Below are positions 45,209 to 54,610 of a DNA stretch of 64,000 bases, in pieces. The stretch is from UBA4742 sp963773335 (GTDB lineage Bacteria; Actinomycetota; Acidimicrobiia; Acidimicrobiales; Acidimicrobilacustridaceae): positions 1,426,001 through 1,490,000 of the forward strand of contig CAVZAT010000004.1 of assembly GCA_963773335.1 (NCBI GenBank), given 5' to 3'. Positions within the stretch are counted from its first letter, which is position 1. Every line of letters begins with the position of its first letter. Below the pieces are notes generated by a model. The model was not told the origin of the DNA. It did not search any database and saw nothing but the letters and a program-made list of their open reading frames with translations. Both the position numbers and the translations under genes were made by a program.

Positions 45209-46219
45209 ATGAAGCTCGGGTTGATGTGGGGGTACTGGGGAGCCGGTCCGCCACCGGACATGATCGGCGTGACCCAGGAGGCCGAGCGGCTGGGCTACGA
45301 CTCGGTGTGGACTGCCGAGGCCTGGGGTTCGGATGCGTTCACGCCGCTGGGGTGGCTGGCCGGGCACACCTCCACCATCAAGCTGGGCACCAGCGTGGTG
45401 CAGTTGGCCGCCCGCACCCCCACGGCCACGGCCATGGCGGCACTCACGCTCGACCACCTCTCCCAGGGTCGCTTCATGTTGGGGCTCGGGGTGTCGGGTC
45501 CTCAGGTGGTGGAGGGCTGGTACGGGCGCCCGTCGGACAAGCCCCTGGCCCGCACCCGCGAGTACGTCGAGATCGTGCGTCGGGTGCTGCGGCGCGATGA
45601 GCCACTCGACTTCCAGGGCGAGTTCTACCAGCACCCCTATCACGGACCCGGCTCTGTGGGGCTGGGCAAGCCGTTGCGGGCCATCACCCATCCGCTACGG
45701 CCCGACCTGCCCATCTACCTGGGGGCCGAGGGGCCGCGGAACGTGGCCATGGCCGCCGAGATCGCCGACGGCTGGCTCCCCCTCTACTACTCGCCGCACC
45801 ACCCCGACGTGTACGCCGACTCGCTGGCGGGCGCCAAGCCGGGGTTCGACATCGTGGCCGGGCTGCAGGTCAACATCAACGACGACCTGGAGGCCGCCCT
45901 GGCCCCGGTCAAGATGATGTTGGGCTTCTACATCGGCGGCATGGGGGCCAAGGGGCAGAACTACCACACCAAGCTCATGGGTCGGTTCGGCTATGAGGCC
46001 GAGGCGCTGGAGATCCAGGAGTTGTTCTTCGAAGGCCGACGCGATGAAGCGGTGGCCAAGGTGCCCGACGACTTCGCCGACGCCATCTCGCTGTGCGGGC
46101 CGCCCGAGCGCATCCGCGACCGGGTGGCCGCCTGGGAGGAGAGTCCCGTCTCCACCCTGCTGGTGTACTCGCCGGGCGGCCCCGACGCGCTGCGCACCCT
46201 GGCCGACCTGTTGATGTGA
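45209..46219 (+). CDS. LLM-class F420-dependent oxidoreductase
   Basis: 336 residues. Seen are MKLGLMWGYWGAGPP, the strand YDSVWTAEAWGSDAFTPLGW, LGTSVVQLAARTPTATAMAA, LDHLSQGRFMLGLGVSGPQV and PIYLGAEGPRNVAMAAEIAD, typical of actinobacterial F420-dependent members of the luciferase-like family. Cofactor choice is by resemblance only. It lies 25 nt before the P450 start, so the two are probably one unit controlled by the palindrome at 45174. Confidence 0.88.
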   Translation: MKLGLMWGYWGAGPPPDMIGVTQEAERLGYDSVWTAEAWGSDAFTPLGWLAGHTSTIKLGTSVVQLAARTPTATAMAALTLDHLSQGRFMLGLGVSGPQVVEGWYGRPSDKPLARTREYVEIVRRVLRRDEPLDFQGEFYQHPYHGPGSVGLGKPLRAITHPLRPDLPIYLGAEGPRNVAMAAEIADGWLPLYYSPHHPDVYADSLAGAKPGFDIVAGLQVNINDDLEAALAPVKMMLGFYIGGMGAKGQNYHTKLMGRFGYEAEALEIQELFFEGRRDEAVAKVPDDFADAISLCGPPERIRDRVAAWEESPVSTLLVYSPGGPDALRTLADLLM

Positions 46220-46244
46220 CGACCTGTCGACGGAGGACTCGATC

Positions 46245-47468
46245 GTGACGATGACCCCCGACCACCCGACCCGCCCCGACATCGACCTGCTGGACGGGCA
46301 CTTCTACGGCGACGACCCCCACCCCCAGTTCACCTGGATGCGGGCCAACGCCCCCGTCTACTTCGACGCGGCCAACGGTGTCTGGGGGATCACCCGCTAC
46401 GCCGACCTCAAGGCGGTGGCCGCCGACCCGGCCACCTTCTCCAACGCCCAGGGCATCCGGCCCGACAACGGGCCGCTGCCCATGATGATCGACATGGACG
46501 ACCCCGATCACCTGCGTCGACGCAAGCTGGTGAACAAGGGGTTCACGCCTCGGCGGGTGCGAGAGAGCGAGGACCGCATCCGCCTGGTGTGCGACTCGAT
46601 CCTCGACGCGGTGTGCGAGACCGGGTCGTGTGACCTGGTGCGTGACGTGGCCGCACCCCTGCCCATGATCATGATCGGCGACGCCCTGGGCGTCGCCCCG
46701 GAGGACCGGGCCGACCTGCTGCGTTGGAGCGACGACATGGTGTCGGGCCTGTCGGGGGTGACCTCGACCGACGAGGCCATGGTGCGCGCCGCCAATGCCT
46801 TCAGCGAGTACGAGGCCTACAGCGGCCGGGTCATCGCCCAGCGACGGGCTTGCCCGGGGACCGACGACCTGATGGGCATCCTGGTCGACGCCGAGGTGGA
46901 CGGCGATCGCCTCGACGACGCCGAGCTGAACATGGAGTCGTTGCTGATCCTCATCGGCGGCGACGAGACCACCCGCCACGTCATCTCGGGCGGGGTGGGC
47001 CAGCTGCTCGAGCATCCCGACCAGCGCGACCGCCTGGCCGCCGACCTGTCGCTCATGCCCGGAGCGGTGGAGGAGATGCTGCGCTGGGTCAGCCCCATCC
47101 GCAACATGGCCCGGGTGGTGACCCACGACGTGGAGCTGCAGGGCCAGCTGTTGCAGGAAGGCCAGAAGCTGCTGCTGCTGTACCCATCGGCCAACCGCGA
47201 CGAGGACGTGTTCGACGACCCGTTCCGCTTCGACATCGAGCGCACGCCCAACGACCACGTGGCGTTCGGGTTCGGTACCCACTTCTGCCTGGGGGCCAGC
47301 CTGGCCCGCCTGGAGATCACCGTGATGGTCGAGCGCATCCTGGCCCGGCTTCCCGATCTGGCTCTGGCCGGTCCCACCCCGCTGCGACCGGCCAACTTCG
47401 TGAGCGGCTACCAGTCGATGCCGGTGACGTTCCGTCCCTCCGCGCCCGTGGGCGCCGGCGCCGTCTGA
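46245..47468 (+). CDS. Cytochrome P450
   Basis: A soluble 407-residue bacterial P450. The haem-ligand loop is FGFGTHFCLGASLAR with the Cys; the I-helix reads LIGGDETTRHV; the K-helix ExxR is in VEEMLRWVSPI. Substrate specificity cannot be read from sequence; relatives hydroxylate steroids, fatty acids or terpenoids. GTG 46245 is supported by GGAGG ending 8 nt upstream. Its 3' end overlaps the convergent yaaA gene by 61 nt. Confidence 0.93.
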   Translation: MTMTPDHPTRPDIDLLDGHFYGDDPHPQFTWMRANAPVYFDAANGVWGITRYADLKAVAADPATFSNAQGIRPDNGPLPMMIDMDDPDHLRRRKLVNKGFTPRRVRESEDRIRLVCDSILDAVCETGSCDLVRDVAAPLPMIMIGDALGVAPEDRADLLRWSDDMVSGLSGVTSTDEAMVRAANAFSEYEAYSGRVIAQRRACPGTDDLMGILVDAEVDGDRLDDAELNMESLLILIGGDETTRHVISGGVGQLLEHPDQRDRLAADLSLMPGAVEEMLRWVSPIRNMARVVTHDVELQGQLLQEGQKLLLLYPSANRDEDVFDDPFRFDIERTPNDHVAFGFGTHFCLGASLARLEITVMVERILARLPDLALAGPTPLRPANFVSGYQSMPVTFRPSAPVGAGAV

Positions 47469-48313
47469 GGGACCGGGTTCAGGTCGGCCGGCTTCACGAA
47501 CGACACCATCAGCCGCAAGCCGTCGTCGGCCACCTCGGTGAGGTCCGGTGCGTAGCGGTACCCCAGCGGATGGTGGAACTCGACCAGGCCCTCGACGTCG
47601 GTGAGCTGGTGGGCCAGCACGTGGCGCACCAGCGCGCCCTTGAGCAACTTGTTCCAGTGGCTCACGGTGACCAGCTCGGTCCGTCCGTCCCGGACGGCCT
47701 CGTCGCAGAAGCGCACGGAGACCAGCCGCCGCGCCGCGTCGGGATCGCCCAGGGTCACGCACGGTGCCCAGGCGGCGCGGTGCTCGCCGGGCAGCAGGTC
47801 CCACACCATCCGGTCGCGCACCTCCGGGGCCAGGGCGGCGGTGATCGCGGGTCGCCACCAGGCCGCCAGCCGACGGGGCGGGCGCGACAGCCGGGGCAGG
47901 GTGGCGCTCATCTTGAGCTTGTAGTCGGGGATGGGATCGCCGGGACCCACGATGCCCCACAGGCCGGAGAAGATCCGTACCTGGACGTCCAGCCGGCGGC
48001 GCGCCGCGGCGGGAAGCGACGGCGCGTCCAACGCCTGGTACAGCACCCCGGTGTAGCGCTCGATGGCCGCCATGGTGGGCGACGAGGCCACGGTCCGGTC
48101 GCGGTCGGTGGCCCGGTCCAGGGCCTCCCCCTTGACCCCGAGCAGGGCGCCGCGCCGGACGGCGGCCCCCGACATGGCCCGCACCAGGGCGGCCATGACC
48201 CGGGCCCGCCGATCGTCGAGCCCGGGCGCCACCAGCGTGCCCGGGGCCCAGGCCGGGCCCGTGCCTCCCTCGGCCTTGCCCTCCGACGGAGGCAACAGAA
48301 TGAACGGCGTCAT
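47408..48313 (-). CDS. yaaA: YaaA/DUF328-family peroxide stress protein
   Basis: 301 residues. The start FILLPPSEGKAEGG is the hallmark of the family. Also seen are RYTGVLYQALDA, VRIFSGLWGIVGPGDPIPDY, KLKMSATLPRL, VVWDLLPGEH-like MVWDLLPGEHRAAW and SHWNKLLKGALVR. Known members reduce intracellular iron and oxidative DNA damage under peroxide and bind DNA. ATG 48313 lies 23 bp from the divergent acyl-CoA hydrolase start. Confidence 0.87.
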   Translation of the reverse strand: MTPFILLPPSEGKAEGGTGPAWAPGTLVAPGLDDRRARVMAALVRAMSGAAVRRGALLGVKGEALDRATDRDRTVASSPTMAAIERYTGVLYQALDAPSLPAAARRRLDVQVRIFSGLWGIVGPGDPIPDYKLKMSATLPRLSRPPRRLAAWWRPAITAALAPEVRDRMVWDLLPGEHRAAWAPCVTLGDPDAARRLVSVRFCDEAVRDGRTELVTVSHWNKLLKGALVRHVLAHQLTDVEGLVEFHHPLGYRYAPDLTEVADDGLRLMVSFVKPADLNPVPQTAPAPTGAEGRNVTGIDW

Positions 48314-48336
48314 CAACCGCACCCTACGATCAGTTG

Positions 48337-49647
48337 ATGGCCTCGCCCGAACCGCGCCGCTGCACGCCCGCCGAAGCAGCCGCCCTACTCGACCCGACCG
48401 ACACCTTCGGCATCCCGCTGGGGCCCGGGCACCCACCCGGCCTGCTGCACGCCCTGGGCGATCGCACCGACTGGGTGAACCTGACCATCTCGGGCGCGCT
48501 GCTGCTCGACCTCTACACCGTCTTCAGCCACCCCGGGGTCCACTACCTGTGCGGCTTCTACGGCCCCGCCGAACGGCTGCTGGTCGACACCGGCGCCAAC
48601 ATCGACTTCGTGCCGTCGGACTTCCGACGCTTCGCCCCCATCCTGGAGAAGGCCGCCCCCCGGGTCATGGCCGGCCTGGCCTCGCCACCCGACGAGCAGG
48701 GCTGGTGCAGCCTGTCGCTGCACGCCGGCGCCACCTACCACGAGTTCCTCCGGGCCGCGGCCGATCCGGACCGGGTGACCATCATCGAGATCAACCCGAA
48801 CGCGCCTCGCACACAGGGCCTGCTGCCCGAGCACCCCCACGCCATCCACCTGGACCAGATCGACGTGCTGGTCGAGAGCGACCGGCCCATGTTCACGCTG
48901 CCCGAGGACGTGCCCGACGATCTCGACCGGCGCATCGCCGGCTTCGTGCGGCCTTACATCGCCGACGGGTCCACCGTCCAGACCGGCATCGGTGGCATCC
49001 CTTCGACCATCGCCTCCATGCTGGCCGACGACGACGGGGGCGACTACGGCATCCACTCCGAGATGTTCACCACCGGCCTCATGCGGCTGCACCAGGCCGG
49101 CAAGGTGACCAATGCCCGCAAGGGCCAGTTCGACGGACTCTCGATCACCACCTTCGCCCTGGGTACCCCCGAGCTCAACGAGTTCCTGGACGGCAACGAC
49201 CAGGTGCGGTTCCTGCCGGCCCAGGTGGTGAACGCCCCCGAGGTCATCGCCCGCAACCGCCAGATGGTCACCATCAACGGCGCCCTCACCATCGACCTGT
49301 GGGGCCAGGCGGTGGCCGACACCATCGGGGGCCGCCAGTTCTCCGGCATCGGCGGCCACGAGGACTTCGTGTCGGTGGCGGGCTTCGACCTGGAGGACCG
49401 ATCGATCCTGTGCCTGCGGGCCACGGCCATGGCCGGGGGCAAGATGTTCAGCCGCATCGTGAGCCAGCTGCCGGCCGGGGCCGTGATCACCACCCCCCGC
49501 CACCAGCTGGACCTCGTCATCACCGAGTACGGGGTGGCCTCGCTGCGGGGTCGCACGGTCCGCGAGCGCGCCGCCGCCCTGACCGCGGTGGCCCATCCCG
49601 ACTTCCGCGACGAGCTCGAGGCGGCGGCGGCGGCGCTGGTCAGGTGA
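48337..49647 (+). CDS. Acetyl-CoA hydrolase/transferase family protein
   Basis: 436 residues, a class I CoA-transferase fold as in 4-hydroxybutyrate or succinyl-CoA:acetate CoA-transferases. The catalytic Glu lies in YGIHSEMFTTGLMRL. The CoA-binding side has QTGIGGIPSTIAS and GIGGHEDFVSVAGF. Another family block is INPNAPRTQGLL. ATG 48337 is preferred over the preceding TTG 48334. The substrate could be acetyl-CoA, succinyl-CoA or 4-hydroxybutyrate; the sequence alone does not decide. Confidence 0.85.
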   Translation: MASPEPRRCTPAEAAALLDPTDTFGIPLGPGHPPGLLHALGDRTDWVNLTISGALLLDLYTVFSHPGVHYLCGFYGPAERLLVDTGANIDFVPSDFRRFAPILEKAAPRVMAGLASPPDEQGWCSLSLHAGATYHEFLRAAADPDRVTIIEINPNAPRTQGLLPEHPHAIHLDQIDVLVESDRPMFTLPEDVPDDLDRRIAGFVRPYIADGSTVQTGIGGIPSTIASMLADDDGGDYGIHSEMFTTGLMRLHQAGKVTNARKGQFDGLSITTFALGTPELNEFLDGNDQVRFLPAQVVNAPEVIARNRQMVTINGALTIDLWGQAVADTIGGRQFSGIGGHEDFVSVAGFDLEDRSILCLRATAMAGGKMFSRIVSQLPAGAVITTPRHQLDLVITEYGVASLRGRTVRERAAALTAVAHPDFRDELEAAAAALVR

Positions 49648-51448
49648 CGGTCAGGCCCAGGGTCTGGGTGCGAACCGTCCGACCCAGGTCGTCCTTCACC
49701 ACGAGGGTGTAGCTGTAGGTGCCGGGGGCGGTGGTGCAGATCGTGCCGCTGGTGCCGCCCAGGCTGCCCGGGCACAGGAGCTGGCTCCCGCTGGCCGCGG
49801 TGGACTGCAGGTTGGGACCACCCATGGTCACGGTCACGGGCCCGCTGGCCGACACGCTCCAGATGGCCTCGGGCGCACCGTTGGCATTGATGTCCCAACT
49901 GCCGGCGATGGTCCGGGTAGGGATGTTGAAGTTCAGGGTGACGTTGGGGAAGGGCACAGCCGTGGTGGTGGTGACCCCGGGTGGGGGCGGTGACGACTTC
50001 GTGTTCGCCGCCGTGGTGGTGGTGGCCTTGGCCGTCGTCGAGGTCGACGAGCCCGGCGCCGCGGTGGTGGGCGGGGCCATGGCGGTGGCCGGGGTGGCGG
50101 TGGTGGGCGTCGCCGTCGGCACGGTGGTGGGTGCCACCGAGCTGGCGGAACGGTGCGGGGCGGTGGCCAGCTCGGCCGGATGCTTCGAGCCCGAGCCGCT
50201 CAACAGGACCACGGCCAGCAACACGACGACAACGGCTGCGGCGGCGGCCGCGAACAGCCAGCCTCGCCGTGAGCCGCCCGACGGGGCGTCGCCCCCTGAG
50301 CCGCCTCGGGCTCCACCCGCGTCCGCCGCGGTGATGGCCCCGGTGGCATAGGCGGGCTCGGTCATGACCGGCGAGTCGGGACCCGACGACGGCGACCGAA
50401 CGTCGACCAGTCCGTCGGCCGGCCCGGCGAAGGCGGCCAGCCCGACCGCTCGACCCGTGGCCGCGGCGTCGTCGTCGCGGGTCCTACGACCTCGGGTGGG
50501 CTTGCGCTCGTTGCCTGCGTCACGAGCCGTGCCCGCGACCTCGTTCGGAGCCGGGGCCACCACCGCGGACCGGCGAGCGGAGGCGGAGCCGGACATGTCG
50601 ACGTCGGCGCCCGCCAGGTCCTCGGCCAGCCCCTCTTTGAACCCGGGCGGCGCGATGGCCAGGGGGATGGCCGCGAACACGGCGATCGGACGAACCGGGA
50701 CCTGCGAGGCGTCGCGGCAGGACTCGCAGGTGCGCAGGTGATCGGCCACCAGCTTGACCACCGAGGTGTCGAAGGTGTGATGCCCCGACACCGCCGAGGC
50801 CAGCTGATCGTGGGTGGGGCCGCCCTGGCGCCACATGATCTTGGATCGCACGACCGCGTTGTACCCCGCCTCGATCTTGCTCAGGATGGCGTCGATGGAC
50901 GCCGGCGTGTCCTGCATCACCGCGGCCACCTCGATCGGGTGCAAGCCATGGCGGTAGTGCAGGTCGAGGACCTCACGTACCTGGTGGCCCAGCACCTCGG
51001 CCGCTTCCCACAGGAACGAGACCACGGCGTTGTCGGTGGCCAGGCTGCGGACCTCGGCGCTGCGGGTCAGGCGGTCCTCGGCGTAGGGACCCACCGGCAG
51101 GCGCATGTCCACCCGCTCAGAATCGTTGGCGCTCATGGCCTGGCTGGCCGAGCGCAGGGCCAGCACCCGGAAGGGCTCCGTGGCGCCCTGGCGGATGATC
51201 CGGCGGTGGGTGGCCACGAAGGCATCGACCTCGATCCGCGAGGTGTCGGCGGTGGTGAAGCCGCGATTGGCGATGCGGTCGTAGACGGGGTCGGCCCAGG
51301 CGTCGAACAGGAGCCCGAAGGCGGCCGTGTCCCCGCCGCGCAGGAGGGCGGCGAAAGCGTCATCGCGCTGGCGGCCACCGTCGCCGTCGGGCGCCAGCGC
51401 CCGCGGGTCATGGGCGCCCGGGCGGCCATCCGCCTGTCCGATGCTCAT
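49640..51448 (-). CDS. One-piece sigma-70-like / zinc-finger / transmembrane / ectodomain protein
   Basis: 602 residues in one frame. Residues about 28-90 resemble sigma region 2 (DAFAALLRGGDTAAFGLLFD) and about 150-210 region 4 (VREVLDLHYRHGLHPIEVAAVM). A zinc-finger-like H-x3-C-x2-C (HLRTCESC, about 234-241) matches the ZAS motif of anti-sigma factors. A disordered linker, one transmembrane helix (about 395-418, VVVVLLAVVLLSG) and a Thr-rich stalk lead to an Ig-like extracellular domain with two Cys. The order sigma-antisigma-membrane-sensor in one chain suggests a membrane-tethered regulator that needs proteolysis to act. ATG 51448 is close to the divergent murT. Confidence 0.72.
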   Translation of the reverse strand: MSIGQADGRPGAHDPRALAPDGDGGRQRDDAFAALLRGGDTAAFGLLFDAWADPVYDRIANRGFTTADTSRIEVDAFVATHRRIIRQGATEPFRVLALRSASQAMSANDSERVDMRLPVGPYAEDRLTRSAEVRSLATDNAVVSFLWEAAEVLGHQVREVLDLHYRHGLHPIEVAAVMQDTPASIDAILSKIEAGYNAVVRSKIMWRQGGPTHDQLASAVSGHHTFDTSVVKLVADHLRTCESCRDASQVPVRPIAVFAAIPLAIAPPGFKEGLAEDLAGADVDMSGSASARRSAVVAPAPNEVAGTARDAGNERKPTRGRRTRDDDAAATGRAVGLAAFAGPADGLVDVRSPSSGPDSPVMTEPAYATGAITAADAGGARGGSGGDAPSGGSRRGWLFAAAAAAVVVVLLAVVLLSGSGSKHPAELATAPHRSASSVAPTTVPTATPTTATPATAMAPPTTAAPGSSTSTTAKATTTTAANTKSSPPPPGVTTTTAVPFPNVTLNFNIPTRTIAGSWDINANGAPEAIWSVSASGPVTVTMGGPNLQSTAASGSQLLCPGSLGGTSGTICTTAPGTYSYTLVVKDDLGRTVRTQTLGLTVT

Positions 51449-51508
51449 CACCTTCTGTCGGCCGCGGTAGGGGTGCTCTTTAGGCGACCGGTAGCATCCG
51501 CCGGACAC

Positions 51509-52823
51509 ATGGCACCGTCCCCGCTTCCTTCCGCGACGTACCGTCCGGCCCAGTGGTTGGCCCCGCACGTGGGCCGGTCCGTGTCCAAACTGTCGCGGGT
51601 GGCCCGCCTGGGTGAGGGCTCGGTCATCGGGGGCAAGGTGGCCCTGTCCATCGACCGCGGCCTGGCCGGGCGCCTGGCCGCGCCCATGACCGTCGCCCTG
51701 GTGTCGGGGACCAACGGCAAGACCACCACCACCACCCTGCTGGCCCTCGGTCTGGCCGCCTGCAGCCCGACCGCCACCAACAAGCAGGGCGCCAACCTGG
51801 CCAGCGGCCTGACCGGGGCACTACTGGGGTCCCCCGACGCCACCTTCGCGGCATTGGAGGTCGATGAGGCGGTGCTGCCCTGGGCACTGGGCGAGCTGCA
51901 TCCCCGGGCCGTGACGCTGCTGAACCTGTCGCGTGACCAACTGGACCGCCTGCACGAGGTGCGGGCCACCGCCGAGCGGTGGCGTCGGGCCCTGGCCACC
52001 GACACGCCACCGCTGGTGGTGGCCAACGCCGACGATCCGCTGGTGGCCTGGTCCGTCGACGGGCTCGACCAGGGCGCCGACGGAGAGGACCGAGTCGTCT
52101 GGGTGGGCGCCGGGCTGGCCTGGCAGCTCGACTCGTCGGCCTGTCCGTGGTGCGAGGCCGACCTGATCTTCACCGACACGGCCTGGCGCTGTCCCGGATG
52201 TGGACGGGCCCGGCCCGATCCCTCGTACTCGCTGTCCGACGGCGCGGTGGTCGACGGTGAGGGCAACGCCCATCCCCTGGGTCTGTCGTTGCCCGGGCGG
52301 TCGGCACGAGCCAACGCGGCCATGGCCTTCGCGGTGATCGACCAGCTCGGCCTGCCCACCGCTCGGGCCACGGCCAGCTGGGCCGAGGTCCGCAGCATCG
52401 AGGGCCGATACCAGCACGTGCGCCACCGCGGCGCCGAGCTGGTGCTGCACCTGGCCAAGAACCCGGCGGGCTGGGCCGACCTGCTCGACCTGGTGGTGCG
52501 GTCGTCGGGTCCGCTGGTGCTGGTGCTCAACGCCCAGGGCCAGGACGGCCGGGATCCGTCGTGGATCTGGGACGTCCCCTTCGAGCGCCTGGCCGGCCGC
52601 CGGGCCTACTGCCTGGGTGAGCGGGGTCTCGACCTGGCGGTGCGCCTCGACTACGCCGGCCTCGACGTGACCCGGGTGGCCGAGCTCGACACCGCCATCG
52701 ATCAGCTCGTCGCCGATCAGGTCGGGCGACGACGAGCCGCGACCGGTCGACCTCATCGCCAACTACAGCGCGTTCCAACAGGTCCGCCGGCACCTGACCG
52801 ATGCCGATCCCCGTCGCCGATGA
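51509..52823 (+). CDS. murT: Lipid II isoglutaminyl synthase subunit MurT (late frameshift)
   Basis: The Mur-ligase-like subunit that, with GatD, amidates D-Glu of lipid II. Seen are the ATP loop LVSGTNGKTTTT, NKQGANLASGLTGAL, EVDEAVLPWAL, NLSRDQLDRLHEV and the MurT zinc ribbon CPWCEADLIF ... WRCPGCG. Near 52725 the frame slips; in the other frame the C-terminus reads DLIANYSAFQQVRRHL and stops at 52823, overlapping gatD (ATGA). As written, murT and gatD form one continuous frame, which I take as artefact. Divergent from the sigma-like gene. Confidence 0.9.
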
Positions 52824-53674
52824 TCGGCATCGGACTGGTCCGCCCCGACCTGCTGGGCACCTACGGCGACGGCGGCAACGCGGCCGTGCTGGCCGACCGC
52901 CTGGTGCGGCGCGGCATCCCGGCCGAGGTCGTGCCCCTCTCCACCGGCAGCGACATACCCGACTCGGTGGCCGTGCTGGTGCTGGGCGGCGGCGAGGACG
53001 CGGCCCAGCGAGCCCTGCTGGCCGACACCCGGCTTCTGGGCGGTGTGGCCCGGGCCGCGGCACGCGGCGTGCCCGTGCTGGCCGTGTGCGCCGCCCTCCA
53101 GGTGCTGGGCGTGGGGTTCGAGATCGACGGCCGACGCGAGGCCGGCATCGGGCTACTCGACGTCGAGACCGACCGCCTGGTGCACCGGGCGGTGGGCGAG
53201 ACGCTGGTTCGACCCGAACCCGGGAACGGAGTCGAGTTGGGCGCCACCGTGCTGACCGGCTTCGAGAACCACGGCGGACGCACCCTGCGTGGCACCGGCT
53301 GTCGTCCGCTGGGCCACGTGGAGGTCGGCGTGGGCAACGGGGACGGGACCGACGGCGCCGTGAGCGGCCACGTGGTGGGCACCTACCTGCACGGACCGGT
53401 GCTGGCCCGCAACCCCGCCCTGGCCGACCAGCTGCTGTCCTGGGCCGTGGGTGACCTCGAACCGCTGTCGATCGAGGTGGTCGAGCAGCTCCACGACGAA
53501 CGGGTGGCGGCCTCGGCCCGGGAGCGGCGGGCCACCGACCAGATCGACGCGGCGACCGAGGCCGGGCGGCTGGCCGGTGTCCGCCACCGGGTGGCCGGCG
53601 TCGGCGCCCGGATGGGGACGGCGGTCAGCGAAGCGACGAAAGGGCGTCGACACCGTGGGGCTTCTCGGGATTGA
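52820..53674 (+). CDS. gatD: Lipid II isoglutaminyl synthase glutamine amidotransferase subunit GatD
   Basis: A class I glutamine amidotransferase (CobB/CobQ-like) that supplies ammonia to MurT. Seen are IGLVRPDLLGTYGDGGNAAVL, LVLGGGEDAAQRALL, the nucleophile Cys in LAVCAALQVLG, TGFENHGGRT and the His in VVGTYLHGPVLARNP. The C-terminus carries a longer basic tail than usual. ATG 52820 overlaps the corrected murT stop. About 165 nt without a gene follow before the next start. Confidence 0.9.
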   Translation: MIGIGLVRPDLLGTYGDGGNAAVLADRLVRRGIPAEVVPLSTGSDIPDSVAVLVLGGGEDAAQRALLADTRLLGGVARAAARGVPVLAVCAALQVLGVGFEIDGRREAGIGLLDVETDRLVHRAVGETLVRPEPGNGVELGATVLTGFENHGGRTLRGTGCRPLGHVEVGVGNGDGTDGAVSGHVVGTYLHGPVLARNPALADQLLSWAVGDLEPLSIEVVEQLHDERVAASARERRATDQIDAATEAGRLAGVRHRVAGVGARMGTAVSEATKGRRHRGASRD

Positions 53675-53839
53675 GCGGGAACCAACACGGCCAGGATGCG
53701 ACCATTGGTCTGGTCGACCACCCCGGCCGAGTTGCATCCCGGCTGGCGGTTGGCCATCCTCGAACATCCGGCTGGACGTCCCGCACCGGTCACCGTCCTG
53801 TCGACCTCGACCTGACCGACCTCGTAGAGAGGAGCTGCT

Positions 53840-54610
53840 GTGGCCGCACCCGGAGGATCGGTGCGACTGGTGGGCGGCCCCCCTGCGGTCGACGGCTCGG
53901 TGTCGCCGGCCACCATCGCGGTGGATGGACTCATCCTGGCGGCCGTGCGGGGCGGGCGGTGGTGCCCACTGGTCGAGCTGAACCAGCAGTGCACCGATCG
54001 GGCGTCGACCGAGCAGCTGGCCGCGTCGTGGCTGCTGGCCCGTTACGAGATGTGGGGTCGACCTCGCCGGCTCCGACCACAGCTCTACCGCCACACCGCC
54101 ACCTTCGCCCTGGTGGCGGCTCGGGAGCCGAACGGCCGCTGGACCTTGGCGCCGGGTCGGCACCACCACACCGCCGGCCCGACCACGACGCCGAGCGCCG
54201 GTGCGGCACCGGCGAACCCTGACGCCACCTTGTGGGTCCGCCTGGAGGACGAGGTCGATCGGGCGGCGCTGCGCTTCGGTCGGGTGGCCGCGCTGCTGCC
54301 CGAGGGCCCGCTGGCCGATCGGGCCCAGGGCGCGGTGCGCTCCGGTCAGGCGTGTGTGGCTGACGCCGTGCGCCTGTGCGCGGTGGGAGCCACCGTGGCG
54401 CCGGGCTGGGAACCGGGCGCGCCCGACGACGAGGCCGTGTCCCTGGTGAGCCGGATCACATCGCTGCTGGGGACCATCGACGCCGCCACCCGCGAGCTGG
54501 TGCGCCTTCATCTGGAGCTGGGCGATCCCGAACCCCCCGCCGAGTCCCTGGCCCTCCTGGCCGCCTCGGTGGCCGAGATCGAAGCCGCCACGAAAGACCG
54601 GCTCTCCTAG
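53840..54610 (+). CDS. Hypothetical protein, 256 aa
   Basis: GTG 53840 with GAGAGGAG about 6 nt upstream. The N-terminal half has beta-strand patterns (GLILAAVRGGRWCPLVELN) and YEMWGRPRRLRPQLYRHTATF. The C-terminal half is helical (LVSRITSLLGTIDAATRELV). No signal peptide or membrane helix, and no family recognised. Its stop overlaps the convergent gene by 4 nt. Confidence 0.6.
   Translation: MAAPGGSVRLVGGPPAVDGSVSPATIAVDGLILAAVRGGRWCPLVELNQQCTDRASTEQLAASWLLARYEMWGRPRRLRPQLYRHTATFALVAAREPNGRWTLAPGRHHHTAGPTTTPSAGAAPANPDATLWVRLEDEVDRAALRFGRVAALLPEGPLADRAQGAVRSGQACVADAVRLCAVGATVAPGWEPGAPDDEAVSLVSRITSLLGTIDAATRELVRLHLELGDPEPPAESLALLAASVAEIEAATKDRLS

Noticed and set aside
51509..53674. MurT-GatD fusion protein
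   Set aside because: The frame is continuous only because of a slip near 52725; the other frame gives a normal MurT C-terminus and an ATGA overlap with gatD.
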